A DNA stretch of 64,000 bases from CAWCJL01 sp963795775 (GTDB taxonomy: Bacteria; Acidobacteriota; Terriglobia; Terriglobales; Acidobacteriaceae): the NCBI GenBank assembly GCA_963795775.1, contig CAWCJL010000004.1:186001-250000 (forward strand), in the 5' to 3' direction. The notes below the pieces were generated by a model. The model did no database searches and was not told where the DNA came from. It was given only the letters and a program-made list of their open reading frames with translations. Positions 34,986 to 44,990 of this stretch are shown here, in pieces. A program made the translations under genes and the position numbers. Numbering within the stretch: the stretch's first letter is position 1; each line of letters opens with the position of its first letter.

Positions 34986-35465
34986 ATGCAAATGAAATCG
35001 GTTTTGAAAGTATCGAAGATAGCGACACCCATCATGCTCGTGTGTGGGTTATTGGCCGTAAGCTCCGTAGCGCGGGCGGACGACCAGGACACAAGCGACC
35101 ACGGTAGAAGCTGCTCGAATAGAACGCTTCATGGCGATTACGGTTTCACCATCGAAGGCCTGCTTGGCGTACCCGGACCCGGTCTCCAGCTCCGTGGCGT
35201 AGTCATGGAACACTATGATGGCAACGGTCATTTGACCGCGCTGGACCACGTCGTCGTCAACGGGATGCCTCCCCCGGTTGCATGGAGACCCGGCAGCGGC
35301 ACCTACGTCGTCAATCCAGATTGCACCGGACGAGCAACGATCAATATTCCATCGAGTGGCGCCCCTCCACTGAAACTGCATTTCGTGCTGGCCAAACAGG
35401 GCAGGGAAATTCGTCAGGTGGTCGACGGGAATGCCGTCATAGCGACCGGGTCTAAGGTCGAGTAG
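34986..35465 (+). CDS. small secreted protein (regulator 1 module)
   Basis: A 159-aa protein behind the strong Shine-Dalgarno AAGGAGG. A signal peptide (IMLVCGLLAVSSVARA) is followed by a mature domain with CSNRTLHGDYGFTIEG and YVVNPDCTGRATINIP. This pattern (LHGDYGF, then CTGRA) recurs in small exported proteins of acidobacteria, but no function is known. It probably forms a lipocalin-like beta barrel with a disulfide. Its divergent position and the phased operator suggest control by the neighbouring membrane regulator. Confidence 0.75.
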   Translation: MQMKSVLKVSKIATPIMLVCGLLAVSSVARADDQDTSDHGRSCSNRTLHGDYGFTIEGLLGVPGPGLQLRGVVMEHYDGNGHLTALDHVVVNGMPPPVAWRPGSGTYVVNPDCTGRATINIPSSGAPPLKLHFVLAKQGREIRQVVDGNAVIATGSKVE

Positions 35466-35649
35466 GAACTGGAGTTCAACAACTCCACAACCGCCACACG
35501 CACCCGCCCGGCAGGGCCGGGGCCACTTTCCTCAGAAAGAGGTCCCGGTCTGCGGAACATTCGCCAACAGCCAGCCAAAGCTGGCGCCTGAACCTCTCTG
35601 CACTCTCCCCAGCCTGTGAGCAATCTGCTAAGTTGAAGTGCAGATATCC

Positions 35650-36819
35650 ATGACCTCCCCCAGGAAACTCCGTATCGGCGTTCTCTTTGGCGGACGCAGC
35701 GGCGAGCATGAAGTCTCGCTGCGCTCCGCTGCCTCCGTCCTCCACGCCATGGATCCGTCGAAGTACGAGATCGTGCCCGTCGGCATCGCCAAGTCCGGCA
35801 GCTGGCTAACCGGCGCGCTGGCGGACACGCTGCTGAAAGGCGGCAGCTCCGAAGCTGCCCTGCTGGCGGCCGAGGCTGCTGCGTCTGTCTCACGCAAATC
35901 CAGAAATGCAGCCCCGGAGGATGAAACAGGCCAGCAGTTGGCTGTGCCTTCCGCCGCGCTTGGGGTGGACGTGATCTTCCCGGTGCTCCATGGCACCTTT
36001 GGCGAAGACGGTGTCATGCAGGGGCTCTTTGAGCTTTCGGGCAAGGCCTACGTTGGCTCCGGTGTGCTGGGGTCGGCAGTGGGCATGGACAAGGACGTGA
36101 TGAAGCGGCTCTTCGCCGCGGCCGGTCTGCCCATCGTGAAACACGTCACGCTCCTGCGCAGCCAATGGCGTGATAACCCGAAGAAGTGCATTGCCCACAT
36201 CGAGAAAGCGCTCAAGTACCCGGTATTCACCAAACCCGCGAACGCCGGTTCGTCCGTCGGCATCTCGAAGGTGCACGACCGCTCCGAACTTGAGCCCGCG
36301 CTTAACCTGGCGGCCGACTACGATCACAAAATCATCATCGAGCAGGGTGTCGGCGGCAAGTCCGGGAAGCACGGCACAGGCAAAGCCCGCGAGCTGGAAG
36401 TGGCGGTGCTGGGCAACGATACCCCGGAAGCGTCCGTGGTGGGCGAGATCATTCCCGGGAAAGAGTTCTATGACTACGAGGCGAAATACGAGAGTGACAG
36501 CTCGGTGCCGGTGATTCCCGCCGATCTGACCAGGTCGCAAGCCAAGCACATTCGCGAGATGGCCATTGCGGCCTTCCAGGCATGCGACTGCTCCGGGCTG
36601 GCGCGCGTGGATTTCCTGATGGAGCCCGAGGGCAAGCACGGGAAGGGCGGCAAGCTGTATCTGAATGAGATCAACACCATGCCCGGCTTCACCTCGATCA
36701 GCATGTATCCCAAGCTGTGGGAGGCCTCCGGCCTGCCCTATCCGGAGCTGATCGACCGCTTGATCCAGTTAGCGCTGGAGCGCCGTGCGGAAAAGGACGA
36801 GACGCAGTACAGTAGATGA
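35650..36819 (+). CDS. ddl: D-alanine--D-alanine ligase
   Basis: ATP-grasp enzyme that makes the D-Ala-D-Ala dipeptide of peptidoglycan. The 389-aa protein has GVLFGGRSGEHEVSLRSA at the N-terminus, VDVIFPVLHGTFGEDG, the substrate loop NAGSSVGISK, and the metal/ATP-binding EINTMPGFTSISMYPKLW. ATG at 35650 is preferred to GTG at 35638. The gene stands alone, away from any mur-fts cluster, flanked by two regulator modules. The insert of ~40 residues after SGSWLTGAL is seen in other long Ddl proteins. Confidence 0.95.
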   Translation: MTSPRKLRIGVLFGGRSGEHEVSLRSAASVLHAMDPSKYEIVPVGIAKSGSWLTGALADTLLKGGSSEAALLAAEAAASVSRKSRNAAPEDETGQQLAVPSAALGVDVIFPVLHGTFGEDGVMQGLFELSGKAYVGSGVLGSAVGMDKDVMKRLFAAAGLPIVKHVTLLRSQWRDNPKKCIAHIEKALKYPVFTKPANAGSSVGISKVHDRSELEPALNLAADYDHKIIIEQGVGGKSGKHGTGKARELEVAVLGNDTPEASVVGEIIPGKEFYDYEAKYESDSSVPVIPADLTRSQAKHIREMAIAAFQACDCSGLARVDFLMEPEGKHGKGGKLYLNEINTMPGFTSISMYPKLWEASGLPYPELIDRLIQLALERRAEKDETQYSR

Positions 36820-36850
36820 ACGGCGCTCGAGAAATGAGCGAGTTCCGTGT

Positions 36851-39004
36851 TCAGTGGAGAGACACGCGATAGAGATTCGTGTGCACACTGGTTTTCACAA
36901 AAGCGTAGTGTGAGAGATCTCGGCCTGGAATCAGGTCGGCACGTGGAAATGACTGCGCTCCCGGCACAACGCCGGGATCAGCGGAGGGTTGGATTCCCAA
37001 GGCAGGGAGATCCGGGATGGCTTCATTTGCTCCCGTAGGAATTACCAGGCTCCTACCTGCACTTCCCTGCGAGGGCATGTCTGCCGGAACAAACAGGAAG
37101 CGGCCATCCGACGACCATCTAGGGACGCAATAGCTGAAACAAATGCGAATCGGAGGTCCCCCGCCGAGAGGGATGGCCATCACTGGCGCATCCTGCTGGG
37201 AATGCGAGTCCGGAATCATAGCCGTGACCCAGTTCCGTCCAGGTGATATGTCCTGGACCTCATCGATTCGATAGGGCACCACCTTGGATCGTCCTGCCCC
37301 GTCGAGCTTCGCGTCCTCGAGGTAATTGGCATCTCCCTCGCTGAATTGGAAAAGTATATGTCCTTCCCTCCCGAAGAGCGGCACGTTTGCGCCGCGGATA
37401 CCAAGCCGCACAGGAGAAGCGCTCCCGTCCGCGGGCGCCATCCAGAGCTCGGTGCTCTTCCCCGTCGTCGATGGCGTCACAAATACGATTTGCTTGCCGT
37501 CAGGGGACACATCGAAGGCGAGCATCGATACGCCGGGGTAGACAGCTTCACTCTTTCCGGATGTCACCGAGTAGCGCCGTAACTCCGCGCCTGCGTTTTT
37601 CGCCCTGCGTTGCAGCAGGTAATAGAGGACGCGGTCGTTCTCCCGGAAAACCGCGCGAGAGTATGGGAATATCTCTCCTTCGGATGAGATGGGTCGTTCG
37701 CCGTTCTCATCGTGGATCCAGAGCGCGCTCTCATGCATTCCGACAGAGGTGATGAGCGATTGGCCGCTCCGCTCGACAGCCAGGCCTTGTTCTTCCGTTG
37801 CACCGAAGGTGATTTGCTGCGCCAAGCCGTTCGGAAACCGTTGCCGCCATATATGGCTTTGCCCATTCACCACTGCGGTGAAGTACATCCAGGAGCCATC
37901 GGGCGACCACGCTGCGGATGTGCAAGCACCATTCGGTCCCACAAGCTTCGGGCTGCCACCGCCCTGGAAGGGGACCAGGCGGCATGGTCCCCATTCTCCG
38001 GTCCCGGTCATTTCCACTATGAGAATCCAATGGCGATCGGGAGACGCATAGGAATAATGGGCCATTCCACGCTGATGGGCTGGAAAATAGATATCGCGTG
38101 TGTCGGCGCCTGTGACTGATCCGGTAACAACACCGAGATGAAGACCCGATCGGAGCCGGGAGAAGAGCAGTTGGTGGTCATTGAGCCAGCTAACTGCAGC
38201 CGCATTCTTCAGGAATAGGTGAGGCTCCCCTCCGCTGACGGGCACGGCATAGGTTGAAAAGTAAGGAGGATCGATGACGGAATAGAGGATTTCGGATCCG
38301 TCGGGGGAAAACGCCGTCCCATACTTGAAGCGCGGGTCGTTCACCACCAGGTGTGCATCGCTGTCTGACAGGGATTTGGCGTAAATCGGATCAGCAGACC
38401 CGAAAGGTTCCGGCCCGCGAATAAACGCTACCGTTTGTCCATCCGGCGATAAGGCAGGTGCACTCGCCGAATCTATCAAGTCGGTCAACTGCGTGTACCG
38501 GACCTCAGGAGGGCGCAGCCGCACGTAGTAAGCGATCGCTGCAACCACGGCCAGCAACAGGGTAGCTCCCGCGCCCCATATCCAGGGAAGCAGCTTCGGG
38601 CGCCAGGATTGTGCTTCGTCCGCCAGTGGTGCTGGAGCGAGATCGGGAATCGGTAGCGCGGGGCAAGGGGAAACCTCGACGTGAACCGTGACCTGGGCAA
38701 GAAAGCGATAGCCGCGGCCGGTTACGGTTTCGACGAAACGCGGTTCCGCGCTGTCATCGCTCAGCACCTGGCGAATTTTGCGGATAGCTGTGTTGATCCC
38801 GTGCTCGGTATCAACGAAGACGTCCGTTCCCCAAAGGCGCTGTGCGATTTCAGTTCGGGTAACGAGTTGCCCGTTGCGCTCCACGAGAAGAATGAGGAGG
38901 TCCAGCGGCTTGCGTTCGAGCCGGAGGGTACGACCTCGTCGGGAGAGAGCGAAGGCTTCCCGATCGAGCCGGAACTCGCCGAATTGGAAAGCTCCCCGAG
39001 ACAT
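36851..39004 (-). CDS. winged-helix/TolB-like propeller membrane regulator 2
   Basis: A 717-aa protein of the same design as the regulator at 32443. Residues ~5-105 form the winged helix (LVTRTEIAQRLWGTDVFVDT; VETVTGRGYRFLAQV). One membrane helix lies near residues 145-165 (WGAGATLLLAVVAAIAYYV). The outer C-terminal part is a TolB-like propeller (LSPDGQTVAFIRG; FSPDGSEILYSV). It is divergent from the secreted protein gene at 39185. Two TTCAC repeats 11 bp apart lie between them. Confidence 0.88.
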   Translation of the reverse strand: MSRGAFQFGEFRLDREAFALSRRGRTLRLERKPLDLLILLVERNGQLVTRTEIAQRLWGTDVFVDTEHGINTAIRKIRQVLSDDSAEPRFVETVTGRGYRFLAQVTVHVEVSPCPALPIPDLAPAPLADEAQSWRPKLLPWIWGAGATLLLAVVAAIAYYVRLRPPEVRYTQLTDLIDSASAPALSPDGQTVAFIRGPEPFGSADPIYAKSLSDSDAHLVVNDPRFKYGTAFSPDGSEILYSVIDPPYFSTYAVPVSGGEPHLFLKNAAAVSWLNDHQLLFSRLRSGLHLGVVTGSVTGADTRDIYFPAHQRGMAHYSYASPDRHWILIVEMTGTGEWGPCRLVPFQGGGSPKLVGPNGACTSAAWSPDGSWMYFTAVVNGQSHIWRQRFPNGLAQQITFGATEEQGLAVERSGQSLITSVGMHESALWIHDENGERPISSEGEIFPYSRAVFRENDRVLYYLLQRRAKNAGAELRRYSVTSGKSEAVYPGVSMLAFDVSPDGKQIVFVTPSTTGKSTELWMAPADGSASPVRLGIRGANVPLFGREGHILFQFSEGDANYLEDAKLDGAGRSKVVPYRIDEVQDISPGRNWVTAMIPDSHSQQDAPVMAIPLGGGPPIRICFSYCVPRWSSDGRFLFVPADMPSQGSAGRSLVIPTGANEAIPDLPALGIQPSADPGVVPGAQSFPRADLIPGRDLSHYAFVKTSVHTNLYRVSLH

Positions 39005-39073
39005 GGACCCATTGGCGCCTGCGCCGGAAGTACAGCAGCGACGCTATCCCTTGCGCCAAGAGCAGCTTACACC

Positions 39074-39089
39074 TTCACATAAATTTCAC
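39074..39089. promoter_or_regulatory. two TTCAC direct repeats at 11-bp spacing
   Basis: TTCAC occurs at 39074 and 39085 in the AT-rich region between regulator 2 and the divergent secreted gene. The spacing fits OmpR-type binding; with only two short copies the support is weak. Confidence 0.35.
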
Positions 39090-39144
39090 CTCAGACTTTA
39101 TCTCTTCTTCATTGCCCCCATTTCGCCGCAGGCAGTTAACTCCC

Positions 39145-39166
39145 TTTGCCGGCGGAAACCGGCAAA
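39145..39166 (+). promoter_or_regulatory. 5'UTR hairpin before the secreted protein gene
   Basis: TTTGCCGG (39145-39152) pairs with CCGGCAAA (39159-39166) around CGGAAA, just before GAGGGAG, the ribosome-binding site of the gene at 39185. It could modulate translation or message stability. No T-tract, so not a terminator on this strand. Confidence 0.4.
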
Positions 39167-39184
39167 AAAAGAGGGAGAAACCGT

Positions 39185-39817
39185 ATGAAGCAGGTTCATA
39201 AGTATCTCATCGCCGCCCTGGCCGTAGTCGCCTTCATGTTCACTGCTAACGTGGGTGTGAGAGCTGAGTGCGGCAGCGCAATGTCGAAAGGAGTTCACCC
39301 GTCGAGCTTCAGCTTGCTCTCGCCGTTAGCGCAGGCCGCGAGCGATGGGTCGGATGCGGCCCAGGACAGTGGTCGTTACCCATCCATCGTGGGCATGTGG
39401 CATGTGAAATTCGTTGCCAAAGGAAATCATGGGGGACCGCCGGACAACACTGTTCTCGAGAATGCCCTGGTTGTGTGGCATAGCGACAGGACGGAGATCA
39501 TGAACTCCAACCGTCCAGCGCAGGATGGCAATTTCTGCATGGGCGTTTGGGAGCAGACCGGCGCGTTCTACTATTACCTCAATCACTTCGCCTGGTTGGG
39601 CTTTAATGACACGACCAACTCTCCGGGCGGAGTCGGGAAGCCAATCGGGCCGGTTCATATTCGCGAATATGTGCGTTTAAGCCCTGACGGCCAGCATTAC
39701 TACGGAAATTTCATCCAGGAGGCCTACGACACGTCCGGGAATCGGACGGCACGGATCGTGGGGCTCATCAGTGCGACGCGCGTCACGACGCATACCACGA
39801 TTGGAGATCTGATGTGA
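39185..39817 (+). CDS. secreted protein (regulator 2 module)
   Basis: A 210-aa protein starting MKQVHKYLIAALAVVAFMFT with an Ala-x-Ala-like signal peptide end (VGVRAECG). The mature part contains PSIVGMWHVKFVAKGN and ENALVVWHSDRTEIMN, then HIREYVRLSPDGQHYYGNF, the pattern of a single lipocalin-like beta barrel. The start at 39185 follows GAGGGAG and excludes a basic leader. A strong terminator follows. It is likely controlled by the divergent membrane regulator. Function unknown. Confidence 0.75.
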   Translation: MKQVHKYLIAALAVVAFMFTANVGVRAECGSAMSKGVHPSSFSLLSPLAQAASDGSDAAQDSGRYPSIVGMWHVKFVAKGNHGGPPDNTVLENALVVWHSDRTEIMNSNRPAQDGNFCMGVWEQTGAFYYYLNHFAWLGFNDTTNSPGGVGKPIGPVHIREYVRLSPDGQHYYGNFIQEAYDTSGNRTARIVGLISATRVTTHTTIGDLM

Positions 39818-39848
39818 ATTCGGCAGTAGACCGGGTCGTGCAGAAGAC

Positions 39849-39875
39849 AAAGGCAGCGCTACACACGCTGCCTTT
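39849..39875 (+). terminator. Rho-independent terminator
   Basis: AAAGGCAGCG pairs with CGCTGCCTTT (39849-39858, 39866-39875) around a 7-nt loop, 31 bp after the secreted gene. Confidence 0.75.
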
Positions 39876-40032
39876 AGTCATGCTACCAAGGTGGAACAGG
39901 CGACGACTTCCATGGTCAGACAGGCCCGTCTACTGAGCTGGGTTCGGATTTCGCTTCCATTTCCGCAGCAATATGCGAGAATCGCTCGGCGTAATCCCCC
40001 GCCCGAGATCGCGTCTCGAAAAGGAAGGGCTC

Positions 40033-40377
40033 ATGACCCAGCAATCAACAGGTCTCACCCTAGATATCCACCGCAATGGAGCTACTGTGGTGGTGCGTTG
40101 CCATGGCAAGTTGGTGGCGGGTGTGGACGATGTTCTCTATACCAAGGTGAAGGAGCTGATCCCGCATTCCAAGCGGATCATCCTGGACCTCACGGACCTC
40201 GTCCGGATGGACAGCATGGGCCTGGGTACGCTGGTGCGCCTGTACGTCTCTGCCCGGTCTGCGAACTGCACACTGGAACTGATGAACCTGGGCAAACAGG
40301 TCAAGCAACTACTCGGCACGGCCCACCTGATGTCGGCCTTTTCCATTGTGGGCGAGCACTACATCAAGATGGGCTGA
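40033..40377 (+). CDS. STAS-domain anti-sigma factor antagonist-like protein
   Basis: A 114-aa single STAS domain. It begins MTQQSTGLTLDIHRNG with an AAGGAAGGG ribosome-binding site. The phospho-acceptor region is DLTDLVRMDSMGLGTLVRLY, with serine at the position used by SpoIIAA-like antagonists. Such proteins release sigma factors from anti-sigma kinases, or act in other partner switches. No anti-sigma kinase gene is adjacent, so its partner is elsewhere. Confidence 0.88.
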   Translation: MTQQSTGLTLDIHRNGATVVVRCHGKLVAGVDDVLYTKVKELIPHSKRIILDLTDLVRMDSMGLGTLVRLYVSARSANCTLELMNLGKQVKQLLGTAHLMSAFSIVGEHYIKMG

Positions 40378-40420
40378 TGGTGCGCTTGGGCTCAGCGTCA
40401 CCCATATCGGTAGGAAAGCA

Positions 40421-40448
40421 AAAGGCAACGTCAGATGACGTTGCCTTT
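40421..40448. terminator. bidirectional terminator between STAS gene and rplK
   Basis: AAAGGCAACGTCA pairs with TGACGTTGCCTTT (40421-40433, 40436-40448), giving an A-stem-T structure readable from both strands. It ends both the STAS transcript and the rplK transcript. Confidence 0.8.
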
Positions 40449-40478
40449 CGTACATCGGTTTCTAAATCGAAGGTACAG

Positions 40479-40916
40479 CTAGGCGACCACTTCGATCCCC
40501 ATCGAGCGGGCCGTTCCCTTAATGCTCTTGACCGCCGTTTCCACGGAGGCGGCGTTGAGATCGGGCATCTTCTGCTTTGCGATCTCAAGGACCTGGGCCT
40601 CAGTCACGCGGCCGACTTTGTCCTTGTTTGGAGCGCCAGCGCCCTTGGCGACGTTGGCTGCCTTCTTGAGCAACACGGCGGCGGGCGGCGTCTTGGTCAC
40701 GAAGGTGAAAGAGCGGTCCACATATACGGTGATCACCACCGGGATGACCAGCCCTTCCATGTCCTTGCCCTGGGTGCGCGCGTTGAACTGCTTGCAGAAC
40801 TCCATAATGTTGACCTGCGCTTGTCCAAGCGCGGGGCCAACCGGGGGAGCCGGCGTCGCCTTGCCGGCCACGATCTGCAACTTTACCTGTGTCTGAACTT
40901 TCTTTGGCGGAGCCAT
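40479..40916 (-). CDS. rplK: 50S ribosomal protein L11
   Basis: A 145-aa protein of normal length. It begins MAPPKKVQTQVKLQIVAGKA and has the signature PPVGPALGQAQVNIMEFCKQ, with the rRNA-binding C-terminal domain (TPPAAVLLKKAA; GTARSMGIEV). L11 binds 23S rRNA near the GTPase centre. It is the last gene of the secE-nusG unit and is followed by a terminator, not by rplA, which is unusual. Confidence 0.98.
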   Translation of the reverse strand: MAPPKKVQTQVKLQIVAGKATPAPPVGPALGQAQVNIMEFCKQFNARTQGKDMEGLVIPVVITVYVDRSFTFVTKTPPAAVLLKKAANVAKGAGAPNKDKVGRVTEAQVLEIAKQKMPDLNAASVETAVKSIKGTARSMGIEVVA

Positions 40917-41004
40917 CTCACAACCCTTTCCTATCTGGCTGCGAGCTAAAGCCCAGCCAGGAATTTCCTGAATGCAAACCTGTTTCGAACAGCCGAACCG
41001 GGGG

Positions 41005-41628
41005 TTAGACTGCCTTTTCTACTTTGCCGAACTCGAGCTCGACCGGGGTCGAGCGCCCGAAGATTGTCACCATCACCTTCAGCGTCTCGCGGTCTTCATT
41101 GATCTCATCGACCACGCCATTGAAGTTGGCAAACGGCCCTTCGGTAATGCGGACCGACTCGTTCTTCTCGAACTTGACCTTGAGGCGCGGCTTGTCCTTC
41201 GACAGATCCTGCCGGAACAGGATGGAGCTCACTTCCTGCTCGCTCAGTGCTACCGGCTTGTCACCCGTCCCCAGAAAGCCCGTCACTCGAGGCGTGTTCT
41301 TGATCACGTGCCAAAGGTCGTTGTCGAGATCCATCTCGACCAGCACGTAGCCGGGGAGAAATACCCGCTCCACCGTGCGCTTCTTGCCGTTCACCAGTTC
41401 GGTCACAGGCTCGGTCGGAATCATCACGCGGCCGATCTTGTTCTGGAGCCCAAAGGCCTGCACGCGGCCCTCGATCGATTCCTTCACCTTGCGCTCAAAG
41501 CCCGAATACGCGTGGATGATGTACCACTTGAAACGCTCATTGGCAGGCGGCGTCAACTGCTCCTGGGGCGGCTCTCCGCCATTGGGCGGCTGCGCTGCTC
41601 CCGCGTCGATGTTGCTCTCTTCCGTCAT
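41005..41628 (-). CDS. nusG: transcription antitermination factor NusG
   Basis: A 207-aa NusG. The N-terminal polymerase-binding domain contains WYIIHAYSGFERKVKESI and ends with TPRVTGFLGTG. The C-terminal KOW domain has EGPFANFNGVVDEINEDR and IFGRSTPVELEFGKVE. The first ~30 residues are a Pro/Gln-rich extension (PNGGEPPQEQLTPP) seen in acidobacteria. It lies directly after secE as usual. Confidence 0.97.
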   Translation of the reverse strand: MTEESNIDAGAAQPPNGGEPPQEQLTPPANERFKWYIIHAYSGFERKVKESIEGRVQAFGLQNKIGRVMIPTEPVTELVNGKKRTVERVFLPGYVLVEMDLDNDLWHVIKNTPRVTGFLGTGDKPVALSEQEVSSILFRQDLSKDKPRLKVKFEKNESVRITEGPFANFNGVVDEINEDRETLKVMVTIFGRSTPVELEFGKVEKAV

Positions 41629-41645
41629 GGCTTTGTCTACGGTCT

Positions 41646-41927
41646 CTACTGTCCGGTGCCAAGCCAGTGCAATACGCCCTGGATCGTGCGCCCAAGAATC
41701 TGGTCCACTACATAAAAATAGGCCGCAAACGCAAAAACGGTGCCGATCACCACGGCCGTGGTCGTGCGCACCTCTTCACGCGAGGGCGTGACGACTTTGC
41801 GCATCTCATTGCGTACGTCTTTGAGGAAGTTGGTCGATCGCTCGATCGCTCCCGTGACGCTGTGCGTCAGCTTGTTCTGTTCTGCGCCGGCACGTTCGGT
41901 ACCGGCAGCCACCACGGCTTTGGCCAT
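41646..41927 (-). CDS. secE: preprotein translocase subunit SecE
   Basis: A 93-aa protein with the conserved amphipathic helix (ERSTNFLKDVRNEMRKVVTP) followed by one membrane helix (TAVVIGTVFAFAAYFYVV). The family signature RxEMxKVxxPSRxE is seen as RNEMRKVVTPSREE. SecE clamps SecY in the translocon. It lies between tRNA-Trp and nusG, the canonical order. Confidence 0.95.
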   Translation of the reverse strand: MAKAVVAAGTERAGAEQNKLTHSVTGAIERSTNFLKDVRNEMRKVVTPSREEVRTTTAVVIGTVFAFAAYFYVVDQILGRTIQGVLHWLGTGQ

Positions 41928-42022
41928 ATGCGTCCTTCTTTATCTTTCGGAGGAGCGCTCCAGCGGAGCCGTCTCCGATCCGGCGGCTTGCAGCCGCGAT
42001 TTGACTCAAGTTGCAGAATAAT

Positions 42023-42098
42023 TGGCAGGGGCGGAGGGATTCGAACCCCCAAGTTCGGTTTTGGAGACCGACAGTTTAACCGTTGAGCTTACGCCCCT
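42023..42098 (-). tRNA. trpT: tRNA-Trp (CCA anticodon)
   Basis: On the minus strand the acceptor AGGGGCG pairs with CGCCCCT, followed by G and an encoded CCA. The anticodon loop CTCCAAA lies in the stem TCGGT/ACCGA. The T-loop is TTCGAATC. Placement upstream of secE is normal in many bacteria. Confidence 0.97.
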
Positions 42099-42161
42099 GT
42101 GATAGCCAGGGCGAAGGTCCCGGCCAAAAGCCTCAGGACGCCTCCGCCTGGACGGCCATCC

Positions 42162-42311
42162 CTACTTCGTTTCCTTATGCTCCGTATGCTTCCGGCAGCG
42201 GCTGCAAAACTTCTGGAACGTCAGGCGACCGGTGGTCGTCTTCTTGTTCTTGGTGGTCGAGTAATTGCGCTCTTTGCAATCCCCACACTGCAATGTCACG
42301 ATTTCACGCAT
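42162..42311 (-). CDS. rpmG: 50S ribosomal protein L33
   Basis: A 49-aa protein that starts MREIVTLQCGDCKERNYST and contains the expected Lys/Thr-rich middle (TKNKKTTTGRLTF) and KFCSRCRKHTEHKETK. Two CxxC pairs (CGDC, CSRC) mark it as the zinc-binding form. It lies between tuf and tRNA-Trp, the common order in bacteria. Confidence 0.97.
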   Translation of the reverse strand: MREIVTLQCGDCKERNYSTTKNKKTTTGRLTFQKFCSRCRKHTEHKETK

Positions 42312-42358
42312 AGCCTTTATTCTACCTGACTGGCCCGCTTCGCACAGGCCAAATTCTT

Positions 42359-42694
42359 CTACTTGCCTTCACCCGGACCGCCTGGCAGCTCCGCCAAAAG
42401 CTCCACACCCAGCAGCCGCTCCGGAGACTGTGGCGTCGCCTCAAAAAGCTCCCGCCACTCCGAATTGCTGTTTTCAAATGCGGTACGCATCCCGTAAGCG
42501 GCCATGTCCGCATATTCCAACATCAGCACCACACCGGCAGTGTCTGGCCCTGGCACAGAACTCCGGTACAAGCGTACCGACTGCGGCATTACCGGGCTGT
42601 TAAACCTCGGCTCGGCCGCCCTCCCCAGCTTCGCCATGAAATCGCCCATGCGCCCGGGCTCCACGGCATAACGAAAGATCGCCAGTACGCTCAT
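42359..42694 (-). CDS. hypothetical dimeric alpha-beta-barrel-like protein
   Basis: A 111-aa protein, beginning MSVLAIFRYAVEPGRMGDFM, of the general shape of small ABM/NIPSNAP-type barrels: a strand-helix-strand opening, then VRLYRSSVPGPDTAGVVLML and a helix MAAYGMRTAFE. No catalytic signature is evident. It is inserted between tuf and rpmG, where no gene normally lies, and a second protein of similar build follows tuf's other side (43924). Confidence 0.6.
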   Translation of the reverse strand: MSVLAIFRYAVEPGRMGDFMAKLGRAAEPRFNSPVMPQSVRLYRSSVPGPDTAGVVLMLEYADMAAYGMRTAFENSNSEWRELFEATPQSPERLLGVELLAELPGGPGEGK

Positions 42695-42713
42695 CCCTGT
42701 GCTTGAACCGCCC

Positions 42714-43901
<1,188 letters not shown>

Positions 43902-43923
43902 CGTGTGTTCCTCTCCTCGTCCC

Positions 43924-44217
43924 TTACTCTGAAGGGAAAGCGCCGATGCGGCGCTCCCACTCCGTCCATCCTGCTAATTTCGTGTCGAGTTCCTCGTAAG
44001 CCGCAGCGTGCGCCATACAGAAATCCCGAAACCCCGTTGCCGACGCCCAATGATCAAAGGTGAAGAACCGCGACGGGTGCTGCACGCTCCGCACCAGTTC
44101 CACACCCAGAAAATCCATCGACCGGCTGAACAGCGAAGCCCACAACCCGTCCGGTCCATATGCCGCCATGAAGTTGCTCTCGCACCCGGTCTTCACCTCG
44201 TACTCCCAGACCACCAC
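43924..44217 (-). CDS. ABM-like dimeric alpha-beta-barrel protein
   Basis: A 97-aa protein (GTG start, weak ribosome-binding site, so the N-terminus may be off by a few residues). It begins VVWEYEVKTGCESNFMAAYG and continues RFFTFDHWASATGFRDFC, a pattern typical of antibiotic-biosynthesis monooxygenase-type small barrels. Role unknown. It lies 22 bp upstream of tuf on the same strand. Confidence 0.65.
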   Translation of the reverse strand: MVVWEYEVKTGCESNFMAAYGPDGLWASLFSRSMDFLGVELVRSVQHPSRFFTFDHWASATGFRDFCMAHAAAYEELDTKLAGWTEWERRIGAFPSE

Positions 44218-44260
44218 GAAGAGGGTCGGCGAGGGTGCATCCTGCGGGCCGGCAAATCGT

Positions 44261-44569
44261 TCAGTAATAGGCGTACACCTTCAGATACCGGGCGCGCAGA
44301 TCGTGCGGCACCTGCTCGACCTTGCTCAGGTAGAACTCCCGGATCTGCCCGCGATCGCTGTCCAGGAGATTGCGGTAGGCATTGGCCGCGGTTTCCCCCA
44401 GCAGACCCCGATCGAGCACGTTCTCAAAATCGCGGGCACGGAGCTTCTCCGCATCGACCCGCTTCAGGAACCCGGCAATCTCCGCCGGCCCAAACGCCTG
44501 CTCGATGGCCGCCTTCACTTCGCCAAAGGTCTTCTGGTCTCCCACTGCCAACACCGGTTGCTCAAACAT
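44261..44569 (-). CDS. small helical protein of unknown function
   Basis: A 102-aa protein starting MFEQPVLAVGDQKTFGEVKA. It is mostly helical (EIAGFLKRVDAEKLRARDFE; ETAANAYRNLLDSDRGQIRE). It lies between tRNA-Gly and the ABM-like gene, in the tRNA-tuf interval. No family recognised. Confidence 0.6.
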   Translation of the reverse strand: MFEQPVLAVGDQKTFGEVKAAIEQAFGPAEIAGFLKRVDAEKLRARDFENVLDRGLLGETAANAYRNLLDSDRGQIREFYLSKVEQVPHDLRARYLKVYAYY

Positions 44570-44602
44570 ACGCGCCTGCTCGGCCCTGCATCTGAAATCA
44601 TC

Positions 44603-44677
44603 TGGAGCGGGAGACGGGAATCGAACCCGCGACCAACAGCTTGGAAGGCTGTGACTCTACCACTGAGTTACTCCCGC
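44603..44677 (-). tRNA. tRNA-Gly (TCC anticodon)
   Basis: Acceptor GCGGGAG pairs with CTCCCGC, then TCCA encoded. The anticodon loop CTTCCAA lies in the stem ACAGC/GCTGT. The T-loop is TTCGAATC. In the usual order this gene precedes tRNA-Thr(GGT), but here it follows it. Confidence 0.97.
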
Positions 44678-44732
44678 AAACATAGCCGCTAGCCGACCGA
44701 CCATAAAGTCAGCAGCCAGCGGCTGGATATTC

Positions 44733-44808
<76 letters not shown>

Positions 44809-44990
44809 CCTGCTACTAAACCTCTGTGCGCGTGGCCCCTGCGCTGTGAAAGCTGTGACGCGCTTAGGGCCGCGGCTTGCGGCGAAACAACCCGAGCGCC
44901 ACGGCAAGGGCTACTGCGATCGCAATCCAACTCGCCGAACTCACCTGCCAACTCCCGCCACGACGCTTTCGACCAGGGCCGCGGGAGCCC

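Noticed and set aside
35471..35486. GGAGTT/AACTCC hairpin after the secreted gene as a terminator
   Set aside because: The stem is only 6 bp and there is no T-tract.
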